From assembly GCA_039185015.1 (NCBI GenBank), contig JBCDAU010000011.1, positions 85,074-149,073 of the forward strand: 64,000 nucleotides of DNA, written 5' to 3'. Below the pieces are notes generated by a model, which saw nothing but the letters and a program-made list of their open reading frames with translations, searched no databases and was not told the origin of the DNA. A program made the translations under genes and the position numbers. The DNA is from JBCBSZ01 sp039185015. GTDB lineage: Bacteria > Actinomycetota > Acidimicrobiia > Acidimicrobiales > Poriferisodalaceae. Position 1 is the first letter of the stretch; the number at the start of each line of letters is the position of its first letter. Positions 8,129 through 16,943 of this stretch are shown piece after piece.

Positions 8129-8986
8129 ATGGAAGCGGTGGTGCGATCGTTCGCGGGGGCTGGCGGGATCACCCTGATCGGCGATGCCTACGGCGAGGTC
8201 GGAGCGGCTCCCGTCCTCCTCATGCACGGCGGTGGCCAGACCCGGCATGCCTGGGGCAACACCGCCGAGACGCTCGCCGCCGCCGGCCGCTACGTCGTCT
8301 CGCTCGACGCCCGCGGCCATGGCGACAGCGACTGGTCGCCCGACGCGGACTACACCCACGACCCGATGATCGAGGACGCTCGCGCCGTCGCCGGCGTGCT
8401 CGCCGACGAAGCCGGTGGTCGCGCTCCGGCCTTCGTCGGTGCGTCGATGGGCGGCATCATCTCGCTCCTGGCCATCGGTGAGCGCCACGTCGACGCCTCG
8501 GCGCTCGTGCTCGTCGACATCGCGACACGGATGGAGGAGTCCGGCGTCGACAAGATCCTGACCTTCATGCGCAGCGGCACCGAGGGCTTCGCCTCGGTCG
8601 AGGAGGCCGCCGATGCCGTCTCGGCCTACCAGCCCCACCGACCCCGGCCCAAGGACGTGTCGGGGCTCAAGAAGAACCTCCGCCAGCGCGAGGACGGTCG
8701 CTGGTACTGGCACTGGGATCCGGCCTTCATGGACCCGGACGGCAAGACGCCCCGTCGTTCACGCGACCCCGATCGGCTCGACGACGCTGCTCGTGCGCTG
8801 ACGATCCCCACGCTCCTCGTCCGAGGCCGGGCCAGCGACGTGGTCTCCGAGGAGGGCGCCCGCTACTTCCTCGAGCTCGTCCCCCACGCCGAGTACGTCG
8901 ACATCGCCGACGCACACCACATGGTCGCCGGTGACCGCAACGACGCCTTCGGCACGGCCGTGGTCGACTTCCTCACTCGCGAGTAG
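8129..8986 (+). CDS. Alpha/beta fold hydrolase
   Basis: A 285-residue hydrolase with a complete catalytic set: oxyanion LLMHGGGQTRHAW, nucleophile elbow GASMGG, Asp in VRGRASDVVS and His in DAHHMVAGDRND. The cap region is short and charged. The fold and motifs match peroxidase/epoxide-hydrolase-like alpha/beta hydrolases, but no substrate can be named. ATG 8129 is preceded by AGGGGAGG. It lies 45 bases after the M3 peptidase and may share its transcript. Confidence 0.92.
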   Translation: MEAVVRSFAGAGGITLIGDAYGEVGAAPVLLMHGGGQTRHAWGNTAETLAAAGRYVVSLDARGHGDSDWSPDADYTHDPMIEDARAVAGVLADEAGGRAPAFVGASMGGIISLLAIGERHVDASALVLVDIATRMEESGVDKILTFMRSGTEGFASVEEAADAVSAYQPHRPRPKDVSGLKKNLRQREDGRWYWHWDPAFMDPDGKTPRRSRDPDRLDDAARALTIPTLLVRGRASDVVSEEGARYFLELVPHAEYVDIADAHHMVAGDRNDAFGTAVVDFLTRE

Positions 8987-9030
8987 GGCCACCCCGTCGC
9001 CCGGGCACCGCGCGCGGCCTATCGTTGCGC

Positions 9031-9993
9031 ATGGCCGCCGCGCTCACGACGCTCTCCACCGAGGGCGTCGACGCGGCGGAGCGCTTCGCCTACTGGCGTG
9101 AGGTCGTGTGCGCGGTCTACGTGCCGCTCGTCGTCGATCCGGTCGGGAGTCGTCCGTTCGCCGGTCGTGTCGCCGTCCGGGACTGGGACGACGTGCGCAT
9201 CTCGCAGGTGGACAGCGAGGGTCAGGTCGTCCGTCACTCGGCCGACGACGTGAGCGACGAGTGCCTCGTCAGCCTCCAGGTCGCCGGGCAGGCTCGGATC
9301 ACCCAGGACGGTCGCACCGCCGAGCTCTCCCCCGGCGACTTCGCGCTCTACGACGCGACCCGGCCGTACGAGCTGAGCTTCGACGACACGTTCCGCCAGA
9401 TCGTCGTGCACTTCCCGCGGGAGGCGTTGCTCGACCGTGGGCTCACGGTGGACTCGACGACCGCTCGCCGCGCCGACGGCACCGAGGGACTCGGCGCCGT
9501 GGCGGCGAGCTTCCTGCGGTCGCTGGTCGACCACGGTGGGAGCGTGCCCGACGAGTTGTCGGGCCGCCTCGGCCACCAGGCGCTCGACTGCCTCGCCGCT
9601 GCGCTCGCCTCCACGACGGGGCGTGTCGCCGCTCCGGAGGCCGCACTGGCCGCGGAGCGGCAGCGTGTGCTCGACCACATCGAGCGCAACCTCTCCGACC
9701 CGGGCCTGTCCGTGGGCACGCTCGCCGCCCGGCTCGGACGATCGACCCGGTCGCTCCAGAAGCTGTTCGAGGGCGACGAGCTGCGCCTGAGCGAGCGCAT
9801 CCGACGCGCCCGTCTCGAACGGGCCCGCGTCCGCCTCGTCGATCCCCTGCTCGCCCACCGATCGGTCGGGGCCATCGGTGCGTCGGTCGGCCTCCCCGAC
9901 CCGGCCCACTTCTCGCGGGTCTTCAAGGCCCGCTACGGCTGCACGCCGACCGAGATGCGCATGACGTCAACGAGGTCGTCACCTCCGTCCTAG
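9031..9993 (+). CDS. AraC family transcriptional regulator, probable nitrilase regulator
   Basis: A 320-residue activator-type regulator. The N-terminal ~170 residues form an AraC-binding-like domain (ERFAYWREVVCAVYVPL, then a cupin segment LSPGDFALYDATRPYELSF). The C-terminus holds two helix-turn-helix units: LSVGTLAARLGRSTRSLQKLF, then IGASVGLPDPAHFSRVFKARYGCTPTEMR. This N-terminal type is seen in NphR- and NitR-like regulators of nitrile and aromatic utilisation. The nitrilase gene begins 54 bases downstream on the same strand, so it probably controls that operon. ATG 9031 was preferred over TTG 9025. Confidence 0.92.
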   Translation: MAAALTTLSTEGVDAAERFAYWREVVCAVYVPLVVDPVGSRPFAGRVAVRDWDDVRISQVDSEGQVVRHSADDVSDECLVSLQVAGQARITQDGRTAELSPGDFALYDATRPYELSFDDTFRQIVVHFPREALLDRGLTVDSTTARRADGTEGLGAVAASFLRSLVDHGGSVPDELSGRLGHQALDCLAAALASTTGRVAAPEAALAAERQRVLDHIERNLSDPGLSVGTLAARLGRSTRSLQKLFEGDELRLSERIRRARLERARVRLVDPLLAHRSVGAIGASVGLPDPAHFSRVFKARYGCTPTEMRMTSTRSSPPS

Positions 9994-10047
9994 CGGTGGA
10001 GCGCAGCCGGGACTGAGCTGAGAGGACGCCACGGGGAGGTCCAGCTC

Positions 10048-11055
10048 ATGCTCGAACGCACGGTCAAGGTCGCCGCGGTCCAGTCGGAGCCGGTCTGGTA
10101 CGACATGGACGCCACGACCGACAAGCTCATCTCGCTGTCGGCCGAGGCCGCCGCCAACGGCGCCGAGATCATCGCCTTCCCGGAGACCTACATCCCGGGC
10201 TATCCGTGGCACATCTGGCTCGACTCGCCGGCGGTCGGGATGGGCTTCGTCCCGCAGTACTGGGCCAACTCGCCGACCGTCGACGGCCCGCAGCTCGCCC
10301 GGATCGGCGCCGCAGCGGCCGAGCACGAGATCATGATCAACGTCGGCTACTCCGAGCGGGACGGCGGCAGCGTCTACATGGCGCAGGCCACGTTCGGTCC
10401 GGACGGTGTGCTGCGGAAGAACCGCCGCAAGCTCAAGCCGACCCACGTCGAGCGCTCCGTCTTCGGCGAGGGCGACGGCTCCGACCTCGACGTCGTGGAG
10501 ATGGAGTACGGCAACGTCGGCGCCCTGTGCTGCTGGGAGCACATCCAACCGCTGTCGAAGTACGCGATGTTCAGCCTCGGCGAGGACATCCACTGCGCGG
10601 CCTGGCCGGCGTTCTCCCTCTACCGGGGGGCGGCGAACGCACTCGGGCACGAGGTCAACAACGCAGCGAGCATGATGTACGCCGTCGAGGGCCAGGTGTT
10701 CGTCCTGGCGCCGTGCGCCGTGATCGGCGAGGCCGGTCGGGCGATGTTCTGCGACACGCCGGCCAAGGAGCAGATGCTGCTCGAGGGCGGCGGCTTCGCC
10801 CGCATCTACGGCCCCGAGGGCACCATGCTCGCCGAGCCGCTCCCCGAGAACGAGGAGGGCATCCTCTACGCCGACTGCGATCCGGCGCTCCAGGCCATCG
10901 CCAAGTCCGCTGCCGACCCGACCGGCCACTACAGCCGGCCCGACGTGACGCAACTGCTCCTGAACCGGTCGCCTCGTCCCACCTCGGTCCGCATCGAGGG
11001 GCAGTATGACGAGGCCGACATCGACGTGACCGAACCGGAGGCCATCGATGCCTGA
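10048..11055 (+). CDS. Nitrilase (carbon-nitrogen hydrolase family)
   Basis: A 335-residue cytosolic enzyme converting nitriles to carboxylates plus ammonia. The catalytic triad is visible: Glu46 in FPETYIPGYPWHIW, Lys128 in RRKLKPTHVERS and Cys162 in GALCCWEH. The sequence follows the Rhodococcus-type nitrilase pattern (RRKLKPTHVERSVFGEGDGSDL, AAWPAFS), which separates true nitrilases from amidases of the same superfamily. GGGGAGG precedes ATG 10048. It follows an AraC regulator and overlaps a flavin-fold gene by 8 bases. Aliphatic versus aromatic preference cannot be told. Confidence 0.93.
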   Translation: MLERTVKVAAVQSEPVWYDMDATTDKLISLSAEAAANGAEIIAFPETYIPGYPWHIWLDSPAVGMGFVPQYWANSPTVDGPQLARIGAAAAEHEIMINVGYSERDGGSVYMAQATFGPDGVLRKNRRKLKPTHVERSVFGEGDGSDLDVVEMEYGNVGALCCWEHIQPLSKYAMFSLGEDIHCAAWPAFSLYRGAANALGHEVNNAASMMYAVEGQVFVLAPCAVIGEAGRAMFCDTPAKEQMLLEGGGFARIYGPEGTMLAEPLPENEEGILYADCDPALQAIAKSAADPTGHYSRPDVTQLLLNRSPRPTSVRIEGQYDEADIDVTEPEAIDA

Positions 11056-11719
11056 GATCCAGGCCGACGAGTTCTACACCGCTTCCCAGCGAGCGGTGCA
11101 GGACGACCAGCAGACCCGCGACCTCGCCGATCGCCTCACGATGGCGATCTTCTCCGACGAGATCCCCGAGGAGCAGATCCCCTTCATCGAGAGCCGGGAC
11201 TTCTTCTTCCTGTCCACCGTCAACGAGCGCGGTGAGCCGACCGTCTCCTACAAGGGCGGTCCGGTGGGGATCGTGAAGGTGCTCGATCCGAAGACCTTCG
11301 TGTTCCCCTGTTACGACGGCAACGGCATGTTCTTGTCGATGGGCAACATCGGCGACACCGGCAAGATCGGCCTGCTCTTCATCGACTTCGAGACCCCGAA
11401 CCGCTTCCGTGTGCAGGCGACGGCGACGGTCTCGTCCGACGATCCGGAGATGGCCTCGTTCCCGGGCGCCTCGATGATCGTGCGCGGCACCGTGGACACG
11501 ACCTTCGTGAACTGCGCCCGCATGATCCACAAGCACGAGCGGGTGGAGACGTCGCCGTACGTACCCGACGAGAACGGTGAGCAGCCGTACCCCGCGTGGA
11601 AGCGCATCGATGCCGTCCAGGACGTGCTCCGCCCCGACGACCAGGGCCGCGCCGAGGCCGAAGGCGGCATCATCACGATGGACGACTACGCCGAGAAGCT
11701 GATGGCCGGCGAGAGCTGA
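11048..11719 (+). CDS. Pyridoxamine 5'-phosphate oxidase family (FMN split-barrel) protein
   Basis: A 223-residue protein with a split-beta-barrel flavin-binding pattern: IPFIESRDFFFLSTVNERGEPTVSYKGGPVGIVKVLDPKTFVFPCYDGNGMFLSMGNIGDTGKIGLLFIDF. The first ~40 residues are an extra helix. It is likely an FMN- or F420-binding reductase, or a flavin-dependent detoxification enzyme; true PNPOx catalytic residues cannot be confirmed. Its ATG overlaps the nitrilase end by 8 bases, implying translational coupling and a role linked to nitrile metabolism or its redox by-products. A terminator-like hairpin follows at 11731-11755. Confidence 0.87.
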   Translation: MPEIQADEFYTASQRAVQDDQQTRDLADRLTMAIFSDEIPEEQIPFIESRDFFFLSTVNERGEPTVSYKGGPVGIVKVLDPKTFVFPCYDGNGMFLSMGNIGDTGKIGLLFIDFETPNRFRVQATATVSSDDPEMASFPGASMIVRGTVDTTFVNCARMIHKHERVETSPYVPDENGEQPYPAWKRIDAVQDVLRPDDQGRAEAEGGIITMDDYAEKLMAGES

Positions 11720-11730
11720 CCTCTTCGCCC

Positions 11731-11755
11731 GAGCGGGGACCCCGGAGCCCCGCTC
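11731..11755. terminator. Hairpin after the nitrilase operon
   Basis: The arms GAGCGGGG (11731-11738) and CCCCGCTC (11748-11755) pair perfectly around a 9-base loop, 11 bases after the stop at 11719. There is no T tract, as is common in high-GC actinobacteria. It lies between convergent genes and could serve both strands. Confidence 0.5.
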
Positions 11756-11822
11756 TCCTCCCGGTGTCCTCGGCCTGACGGCCTGTGGCCCGGGCCGTGC
11801 TCGTCTCGAGCTTCGGCACAGG

Positions 11823-12989
11823 TCACCCGGGACTCCGGCCCTCGGCCGGTGCTCGGCGCAGGGTCGGGCGGGCCGGTGACACGTCGTCGACCGTCAGCCC
11901 GAGGGCGGCGAGGTCCTCGGGCACCACCCCGTCGACGACGAGCGACGCGAGGAGCCGACCGGCCGCGGGAGCCGTCTGGATGCCTGTGCCCCCCTGGCCG
12001 GCCATCCACACGAACGAGGGGTCGGCATCGTCGGGCCCGATCACCGGCTGACGATCGGCCACGAAGGTCCGCAGTCCGGCCCAGGTGGTCCGCACGTGGC
12101 GGATGTCGAGCGTCGTCAGCTCGTTGAGCCGGTCGAGAGCGAGTGCGACGTCGAGCTCCTCGGGGCGCGCGTCGTGGGCCTCGTCGGGCGTCTCATCCGC
12201 CGGCGACACGAGCAGCTGCCCGCCCGCCTCCGGCTTGAAGTACAGCGAATCGTCGACGGCGTAGACCAGCGGCCAGTCCTCCGACTCAGCCGGGCCGTGG
12301 ACGATGAACGCGGTCCTCCGCAGCGGCATCGCCCCGACCGGGCGGATGCCGGCGAGGCCGGCCACCCGATCGACCCACGCGCCGGCGGCGTCGACGACGA
12401 CGGCCGCTTCGATCGGACCGGCGCCGGTCTCGACCGTCCACCCCTCGTCCGTGCGGATCAGCCCAGTCACCACGGCTGATGTCGCGAGCGTCGCGTCGTG
12501 CTCGCGGGCGAGCCGGACGAAGCACTGGTGCAGCGCCATGACGTCGATGTCGGCAGCGTCCGGCTCGAGCACACCCCCGGCGATCAGCTCCGGTCGGAGC
12601 GACGAGCACACCTCGAGGGCCTCGTCCGCGCCGATGCGGCGGATGCTCGGGACGAGCTCGGCACCCTCGGCGGCGAGCTGATCGAGGGTGCCCGCCTCCG
12701 CATGACCGCCGACCATGAGCATCGGTCGAGGGGCGAGCAGCGGCGCGTCGGTCGTCCCGGCGGGCGGGTCCTCGAAGAAGGCACGACTCCCGATCGAGAG
12801 CAGCCGGTTGACGCGGCCCCCGTAGTTCTCCAGGAACTGGGCAGCCGAGCGGCCGGTCGTGTGCCGGGCGAGCCCCTCCTCCGCCTCCACCAGCACGACC
12901 GAGCGCGCAGGGGCGAGGTGCGCAGCGGCGCTGACGCCGGCGATGCCGCCGCCGATCACGACGACGTCGGCGGTGGGCGGGAGCGACAT
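11823..12989 (-). CDS. FAD-dependent oxidoreductase, D-arginine dehydrogenase (DauA)-like
   Basis: A 388-residue DAO-family flavoenzyme. The N-terminal dinucleotide motif is VVVIGGGIAGVSAA. It then follows the D-arginine dehydrogenase pattern closely: HTTGRSAAQFLENYG, RAFFEDPPAG, LLAPRPMLMVG, DAADIDVMALHQ, VDAAGAWVD, PLRRTAFI, YFKPEAGGQLLVSPADETPDEAHD, TWAGLRTFVADRQPVIG and GQGGTGIQTAPA. Such enzymes oxidise D-amino acids to 2-oxo acids. The exact D-amino acid is inferred only. ATG 12989 is used; GTG 13007 is possible. It is 33 bases downstream of an SHMT-like gene on the same strand, suggesting one amino-acid pathway. Confidence 0.88.
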   Translation of the reverse strand: MSLPPTADVVVIGGGIAGVSAAAHLAPARSVVLVEAEEGLARHTTGRSAAQFLENYGGRVNRLLSIGSRAFFEDPPAGTTDAPLLAPRPMLMVGGHAEAGTLDQLAAEGAELVPSIRRIGADEALEVCSSLRPELIAGGVLEPDAADIDVMALHQCFVRLAREHDATLATSAVVTGLIRTDEGWTVETGAGPIEAAVVVDAAGAWVDRVAGLAGIRPVGAMPLRRTAFIVHGPAESEDWPLVYAVDDSLYFKPEAGGQLLVSPADETPDEAHDARPEELDVALALDRLNELTTLDIRHVRTTWAGLRTFVADRQPVIGPDDADPSFVWMAGQGGTGIQTAPAAGRLLASLVVDGVVPEDLAALGLTVDDVSPARPTLRRAPAEGRSPG

Positions 12990-13022
12990 CTCGGCACCCT
13001 GCCACACCGGCAGGCTCCGAGG

Positions 13023-14333
13023 TCAGACGTCGAGGTGGTGCAGCGACCGGTACCGGCCGCGGAGGTCGAGCGTGCGAGGCAGCACCGCCTCCGGCTCGCC
13101 GGTCAACGCGTCGGCGACGAGGCCGGCCAGCTCGGGCATCTCGGCCGCGCCCATGCCCCAACGGAGGAGCTCGTTGGTGCCCAGGCGGAGGCCGGGCATG
13201 CCGTCAGGAGCGGTGCCGAACGGGAGCCCGATCCCGCTCGCCAACAGCCCGGCGCGGCGGAGACGTGCGGCCGCCGCCTGACCACCTCCCCACGCGCTCG
13301 CATCGACGGCCAGCTGATGCGAGGCCGTCCACCCGTCGGCGGTCCGGACCACGGGGAGATCCCGCTCCCCCAACGCGGTCGACAGGGCGACGGCGGTCTC
13401 GACCATCGCTCGGGCGTACGCCTCGCCGGTCGATGCCCACGCCGCCATGGTCACGGCCAACGCCGCGGTCTTCGCCACGTCGAAGTTGGCCGTCAGTCCG
13501 GGATGGGCGATCTCATCGAGGCGGCGGGCGAGATCCGCCCGATCGGTGAGCACGAGCCCGGCGGGCGGACCGGCGAGGCTCTTGTAGGTGCTCATCGTCA
13601 CGAGGTCGGCACCGGCCGCGAGCGGCGAGCGCCACATCCCACCCGCCAGCATCCCGGCGAGGTGCGCGGCGTCGAACAGCAACGCCGCGTCGTGCTCGTC
13701 GGCGATCGCACGGAGCTGCGCGACCGGGTGCGGAGCGAGGTTCAGGCTGCCGCCGACGGTGATCATGGCGGGACGGACCCGCTCGGCCAGCGCCGCGAGT
13801 CCATCGACGTCGACGGTGAAGCGGTCGACGTCCACCGGCGCCTCGTGGATCCGCAGGTGGGCGAGGCCCGCAGCACCGGCGAGATGATGCGTCACGTGCC
13901 CGCCGATCGAGGCCGGCGGCACGATCACCGCGTCGCCTGGCGAGCAGGTCGCGAGGAACGCGTACAGGTTGGCGATCGAGCCGGAGGCGACGCGGAGCTC
14001 GGCGAACCGGGCGCCGAACACCTCGGTCGTGAGGTCGGCGGCGACCACCTCGATCTGCTCGACGTCCTCGAGGCCGGTCTCGTACTTCGCTCCGGGATGA
14101 CCCAACGACGGCCGGGTCCCGATCCCGGCGGACAGGAGCGCCTCCGCCCGAGGCAGCATCACGTTGGTCGCCGGGTTCAGGTTGATGGCCTCGTCCTCAT
14201 GGGCCTGCCGGGCCGCTGCGACCAGCGCCTCGACTCGGACCACTCGGGCTCCGAGGTCGAGCCCGGCGACGGACCGCCGCACCTCGGCGACCCGCTCGGC
14301 GACCGGTCCTCCGCTCCACGGGCCCTGCTCCAC
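13023..14333 (-). CDS. Serine hydroxymethyltransferase-like PLP enzyme
   Basis: A fold-type I PLP enzyme of about 436 residues that follows the SHMT layout but with altered motifs. The segments are NLNPATNVMLPRAE, LGHPGAKYETGLEDVEQIE (SHMT has PGxRYYGGCE), ELRVASGSIANLYAFLA, FDAAHLAGML and STYKSLAGPPAGL (SHMT: THKTLRGPRGG, so His before the PLP Lys is Tyr). A C-terminal RLGTNELLRWG keeps the carboxylate-binding Arg position. The changes suggest a related aldolase, alpha-methylserine-type transferase or racemase rather than housekeeping GlyA. The downstream DauA-like oxidase supports a D- or unusual amino acid. The start is GTG 14333; GTG 14351 is possible. Confidence 0.82.
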   Translation of the reverse strand: MEQGPWSGGPVAERVAEVRRSVAGLDLGARVVRVEALVAAARQAHEDEAINLNPATNVMLPRAEALLSAGIGTRPSLGHPGAKYETGLEDVEQIEVVAADLTTEVFGARFAELRVASGSIANLYAFLATCSPGDAVIVPPASIGGHVTHHLAGAAGLAHLRIHEAPVDVDRFTVDVDGLAALAERVRPAMITVGGSLNLAPHPVAQLRAIADEHDAALLFDAAHLAGMLAGGMWRSPLAAGADLVTMSTYKSLAGPPAGLVLTDRADLARRLDEIAHPGLTANFDVAKTAALAVTMAAWASTGEAYARAMVETAVALSTALGERDLPVVRTADGWTASHQLAVDASAWGGGQAAAARLRRAGLLASGIGLPFGTAPDGMPGLRLGTNELLRWGMGAAEMPELAGLVADALTGEPEAVLPRTLDLRGRYRSLHHLDV

Positions 14334-14402
14334 CGCCGCAGCCTCGCGCACGGGGCACGCGCCGATGACAGACTGTCGCCGGGGGAATCGAGGGGGATCG
14401 CC

Positions 14403-15620
14403 ATGGCGTACACCGAGGCGGACGACGCAGCGCAGCCCGTGCAGGACTGGGCCAAGGACTTCGACTGGCTCGACGACCAGTGGGGCCGCGACCCGGGACC
14501 GATCTTCGCCTGGCTCCGCGACGCCGACTGCCCCGTGGCCTTCACCGAGCGCTACGGGCGGGCGTGGATGCCCGTGACCCACGAGGGTGTCGCAGCCATC
14601 GCCAACGACACGGAGCACTTCTCGTCGTTCCGGGTCGGGCTGGCCCGACCGGATGCACCGGCGCGCCCGGCGCCGCCGATCACGAGCGATCCGCCCGACC
14701 ATCACGGCCACCGGCGGTTGCTCCTCCCCTCGTTCAACCCCCGGGTCGTCGCTGCGATGGAGGCCGACACTCGCAGGTACTGCCGCGACCTGATCTCGGC
14801 GCTCGACGGTGCCGACCGTGCCGACGCCGCCGCCGACTACGCGCAGAACATCCCCGTCCACGTGATCGCCCGGATGATCGGCGTGCCGGAGGCCGACGCC
14901 GACGTCTTCCGCGACTGGATCCATCGCAACTTCCAGCTGGCGCCGAAGGACAACACCGTCCGGGCGCAGCTCCAGGCCGAGATGCGGGCCTACTTCCTGG
15001 AGCTCCTCGACCGGCGCCGCAGCGAGCCGCTCGACGATCTCGCCACGCTCGTCGGCCGGGCGGAGATCGACGGCGAGCCGGTCGACGACGAGCTCGCCAC
15101 CGGCTACCTCGCCCTCCTGATCCTCGCTGGGATCGACACGACCTGGAGCGGCATCGGCTCCGGCCTGTGGCACCTCGGCCATCGCCACGACGACCGTCAC
15201 TCGATCGCCGGGCGCCCGCACGACGACCCCCGCTGGTCGATGGCGGTCGAGGAGGTGCTCCGCTTCTACTCACCGGTCACGATGGCGAGGCAGGTCGTCG
15301 CCGACACCGAGATCTCCGGCTGCCCCGTGCGCCAAGGCGACCAGATCCTGCTGACCTTCCCGGCGGCCAACCGCGACCCCGAGATGTTCGACGACGCCGA
15401 CGAGTTCGTCGTCGATCGAGCGGTGAACCGGCACAGCGCCTTCGGGCTCGGCATCCACCGTTGCCTCGGCTCGAACCTCGCACGGATGGAGATGCTGATC
15501 GCGTTCCAGGAGTGGCTCGATGCCTTCCCGGACTACACCCTCGACCCTGACGCCGAGACCACCTGGGCGAACGGTCAGGTCCGAGGACCGCGATCGATCC
15601 CGGTGCTGCTCAACCGCTGA
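14403..15620 (+). CDS. Cytochrome P450
   Basis: A 405-residue soluble bacterial P450. The I-helix reads LAGIDTTWSG, the K-helix ExxR appears in VEEVLRF, and the heme loop is FGLGIHRCLGSNLAR with the Cys ligand. SDPPDHHGHRRLL..SFNPRVV is the usual C-helix region. The enzyme needs ferredoxin partners, which are not adjacent. The substrate is unknown; the class resembles P450s acting on terpenes, steroids or alkanes. ATG 14403 follows GAGGGGG. It diverges from the SHMT-like gene and converges on thrH, three bases apart. Confidence 0.95.
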   Translation: MAYTEADDAAQPVQDWAKDFDWLDDQWGRDPGPIFAWLRDADCPVAFTERYGRAWMPVTHEGVAAIANDTEHFSSFRVGLARPDAPARPAPPITSDPPDHHGHRRLLLPSFNPRVVAAMEADTRRYCRDLISALDGADRADAAADYAQNIPVHVIARMIGVPEADADVFRDWIHRNFQLAPKDNTVRAQLQAEMRAYFLELLDRRRSEPLDDLATLVGRAEIDGEPVDDELATGYLALLILAGIDTTWSGIGSGLWHLGHRHDDRHSIAGRPHDDPRWSMAVEEVLRFYSPVTMARQVVADTEISGCPVRQGDQILLTFPAANRDPEMFDDADEFVVDRAVNRHSAFGLGIHRCLGSNLARMEMLIAFQEWLDAFPDYTLDPDAETTWANGQVRGPRSIPVLLNR

Positions 15621-15623
15621 GCG

Positions 15624-16238
15624 CTACTCGGCGAGCGCGCCCGTCAGCGCGTGCAGCAGCTCGTCGTAGCCCTCGTGCGCTGGGAACTGCGGGAACTCGG
15701 CCTGCACGTTCAGCGGCGAGCGGAACAGGAACCCGACGTCGGCAGCGCCGAGCATCGTCGTGTCGTTGTAGGAGTCGCCAGCGGCGACGACCCGCAGGTT
15801 GAGACCCTGGAACGCGCGCACGGCGCAGCGCTTCTGGTCGGGCTGTCGGAGCTGATAGTCCACGATGCGGTCGTCCTCGACGACCAGGCGGTGGCACAGG
15901 ATCGTGGGCATCCCGAGCTGCTCCATGAACGAGCCGGCGAACTGCTCGAAGGTGTCCGACAAGATGACGACTTGGGTCCGGTTCCTGAGCTCGTCGAGGA
16001 ACGCCTTCGCCCCAGCCAATGGCTCGAGCGTGGCGATCACCCTGCACACGTCCGAGAGGCCGAGTCCGTGCTCGGCGAGGAGCGCGAGTCGCCCCCGCAT
16101 GAGGACGTCGTAGTCGGGCTCGTCACGGGTGGTCCGGAGGAGCTCGTCGATGCCGGTGCGCTCGGCCACGGCGATCCAGATCTCGGGGATCAGGACTCCC
16201 TCGAGATCGAGGGTCACGAGGGTCTGACGGCCGGTCAC
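15624..16238 (-). CDS. thrH: ThrH-type phosphoserine phosphatase / homoserine phosphotransferase
   Basis: A 204-residue HAD-superfamily enzyme matching ThrH nearly end to end. It has LVTLDLEGVLIPEIWIAVAERTGID, RTTRDEPDYDVLMRGRL, VIATLEPLAGAKAFLDELR, VVILSDTFEQF, MPTILCHRLVVEDD, YQLRQPDQKR, AAGDSYNDTTML and EFPQFPAHEGYDEL. Motif I Asp, motif II Ser and the GDxxND motif are intact. ThrH dephosphorylates phosphoserine and can move the phosphate to homoserine, linking serine and threonine synthesis. No clear ribosome binding site is seen; GTG 16238 is chosen, with TTG 16247 as the alternative. Confidence 0.9.
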   Translation of the reverse strand: MTGRQTLVTLDLEGVLIPEIWIAVAERTGIDELLRTTRDEPDYDVLMRGRLALLAEHGLGLSDVCRVIATLEPLAGAKAFLDELRNRTQVVILSDTFEQFAGSFMEQLGMPTILCHRLVVEDDRIVDYQLRQPDQKRCAVRAFQGLNLRVVAAGDSYNDTTMLGAADVGFLFRSPLNVQAEFPQFPAHEGYDELLHALTGALAE

Positions 16239-16283
16239 GGGCGCCAAGTGTGACCGAGCGGCGCCCGGCGCCGCCAGGCGCGA

Positions 16284-16943
16284 TCACTCCGGCGCATCGA
16301 AGGTGACATCGGGGGTCGCGATGAGCATGAGCATCGTCGACTCGGCGTCACCCGTGCCTGCCTCGTCGTTGGCCGTCGACCACTCACCGACGCGCCGGAG
16401 CAGGGCCTCGAGGTCAGCGCTCACCTGGTCACGCTGCTCGCGGCTGAGTCGTCCGAGGGCCAGGCTGAGGAACCCCTCGGGGCGCTCATCTTTCAGGTCC
16501 ATCCGCCCTGCCCTGATCGACGCCGCCGCGGCTTCGCCGCCCAGCGAGGCGAGGCTGGCGACGGCGTCGGCGATCTCGTCGACATCGCCCTCGAAGAGGC
16601 CTCCGTCCAGGCCGACGCCACCGCGCACGCCGCCGTAGCACCGCTCGGTCCGAGCACCCGAGCGACGCGACGCGACGACGCGGATCGCTCCGATCTGCTC
16701 GAGCAGGTCCAGGTGGTGGTACAGCCGAGTGGCGGGGACGTCGAACCGCACGGCGAGCTCCTTGGCCGAGGCCGGCGATCTCGCCAGCGAGCCGACGAGC
16801 TTGAGCCGCAGCGGGTTGACCAGCGCCTTGACGGCTCCCGGATCGTCGAGCTCGACCCGGCCCTCCAGCTCGTCCAGCACCTGCGCGTCGACCGTCCACC
16901 CGGCCTCCGTGAGCCGGTCCGTCAGCGCCGCCGTTCGATCCAT
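16284..16943 (-). CDS. ArsR-like winged-helix transcriptional regulator
   Basis: A 219-residue regulator. The middle holds a winged helix typical of the ArsR superfamily: VKALVNPLRLKLVGSLARSPASAKELAVRFDVPATRLYHHLDLLEQIGAIRVV. A C-terminal domain of about 110 residues may bind a ligand or mediate dimerisation. No metal-binding Cys cluster is seen. It is divergent from an MFS transporter with 81 bases between starts. That gap holds repeated TGAACAT motifs (separate entry), so repression of both genes is likely. ATG 16943 is used. Confidence 0.9.
   Translation of the reverse strand: MDRTAALTDRLTEAGWTVDAQVLDELEGRVELDDPGAVKALVNPLRLKLVGSLARSPASAKELAVRFDVPATRLYHHLDLLEQIGAIRVVASRRSGARTERCYGGVRGGVGLDGGLFEGDVDEIADAVASLASLGGEAAAASIRAGRMDLKDERPEGFLSLALGRLSREQRDQVSADLEALLRRVGEWSTANDEAGTGDAESTMLMLIATPDVTFDAPE

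Noticed and set aside
13023..15221. A 732-codon minus-strand open frame including the SHMT-like gene
   Set aside because: Codons beyond about 14351 are antisense to the P450 and carry no family similarity.
12498..15620. A 1040-codon open frame running through the P450 gene from far upstream
   Set aside because: The part before 14403 is antisense to the flavoenzyme and SHMT-like genes and reads as Arg/Gly-rich filler. Only the P450 portion is real.
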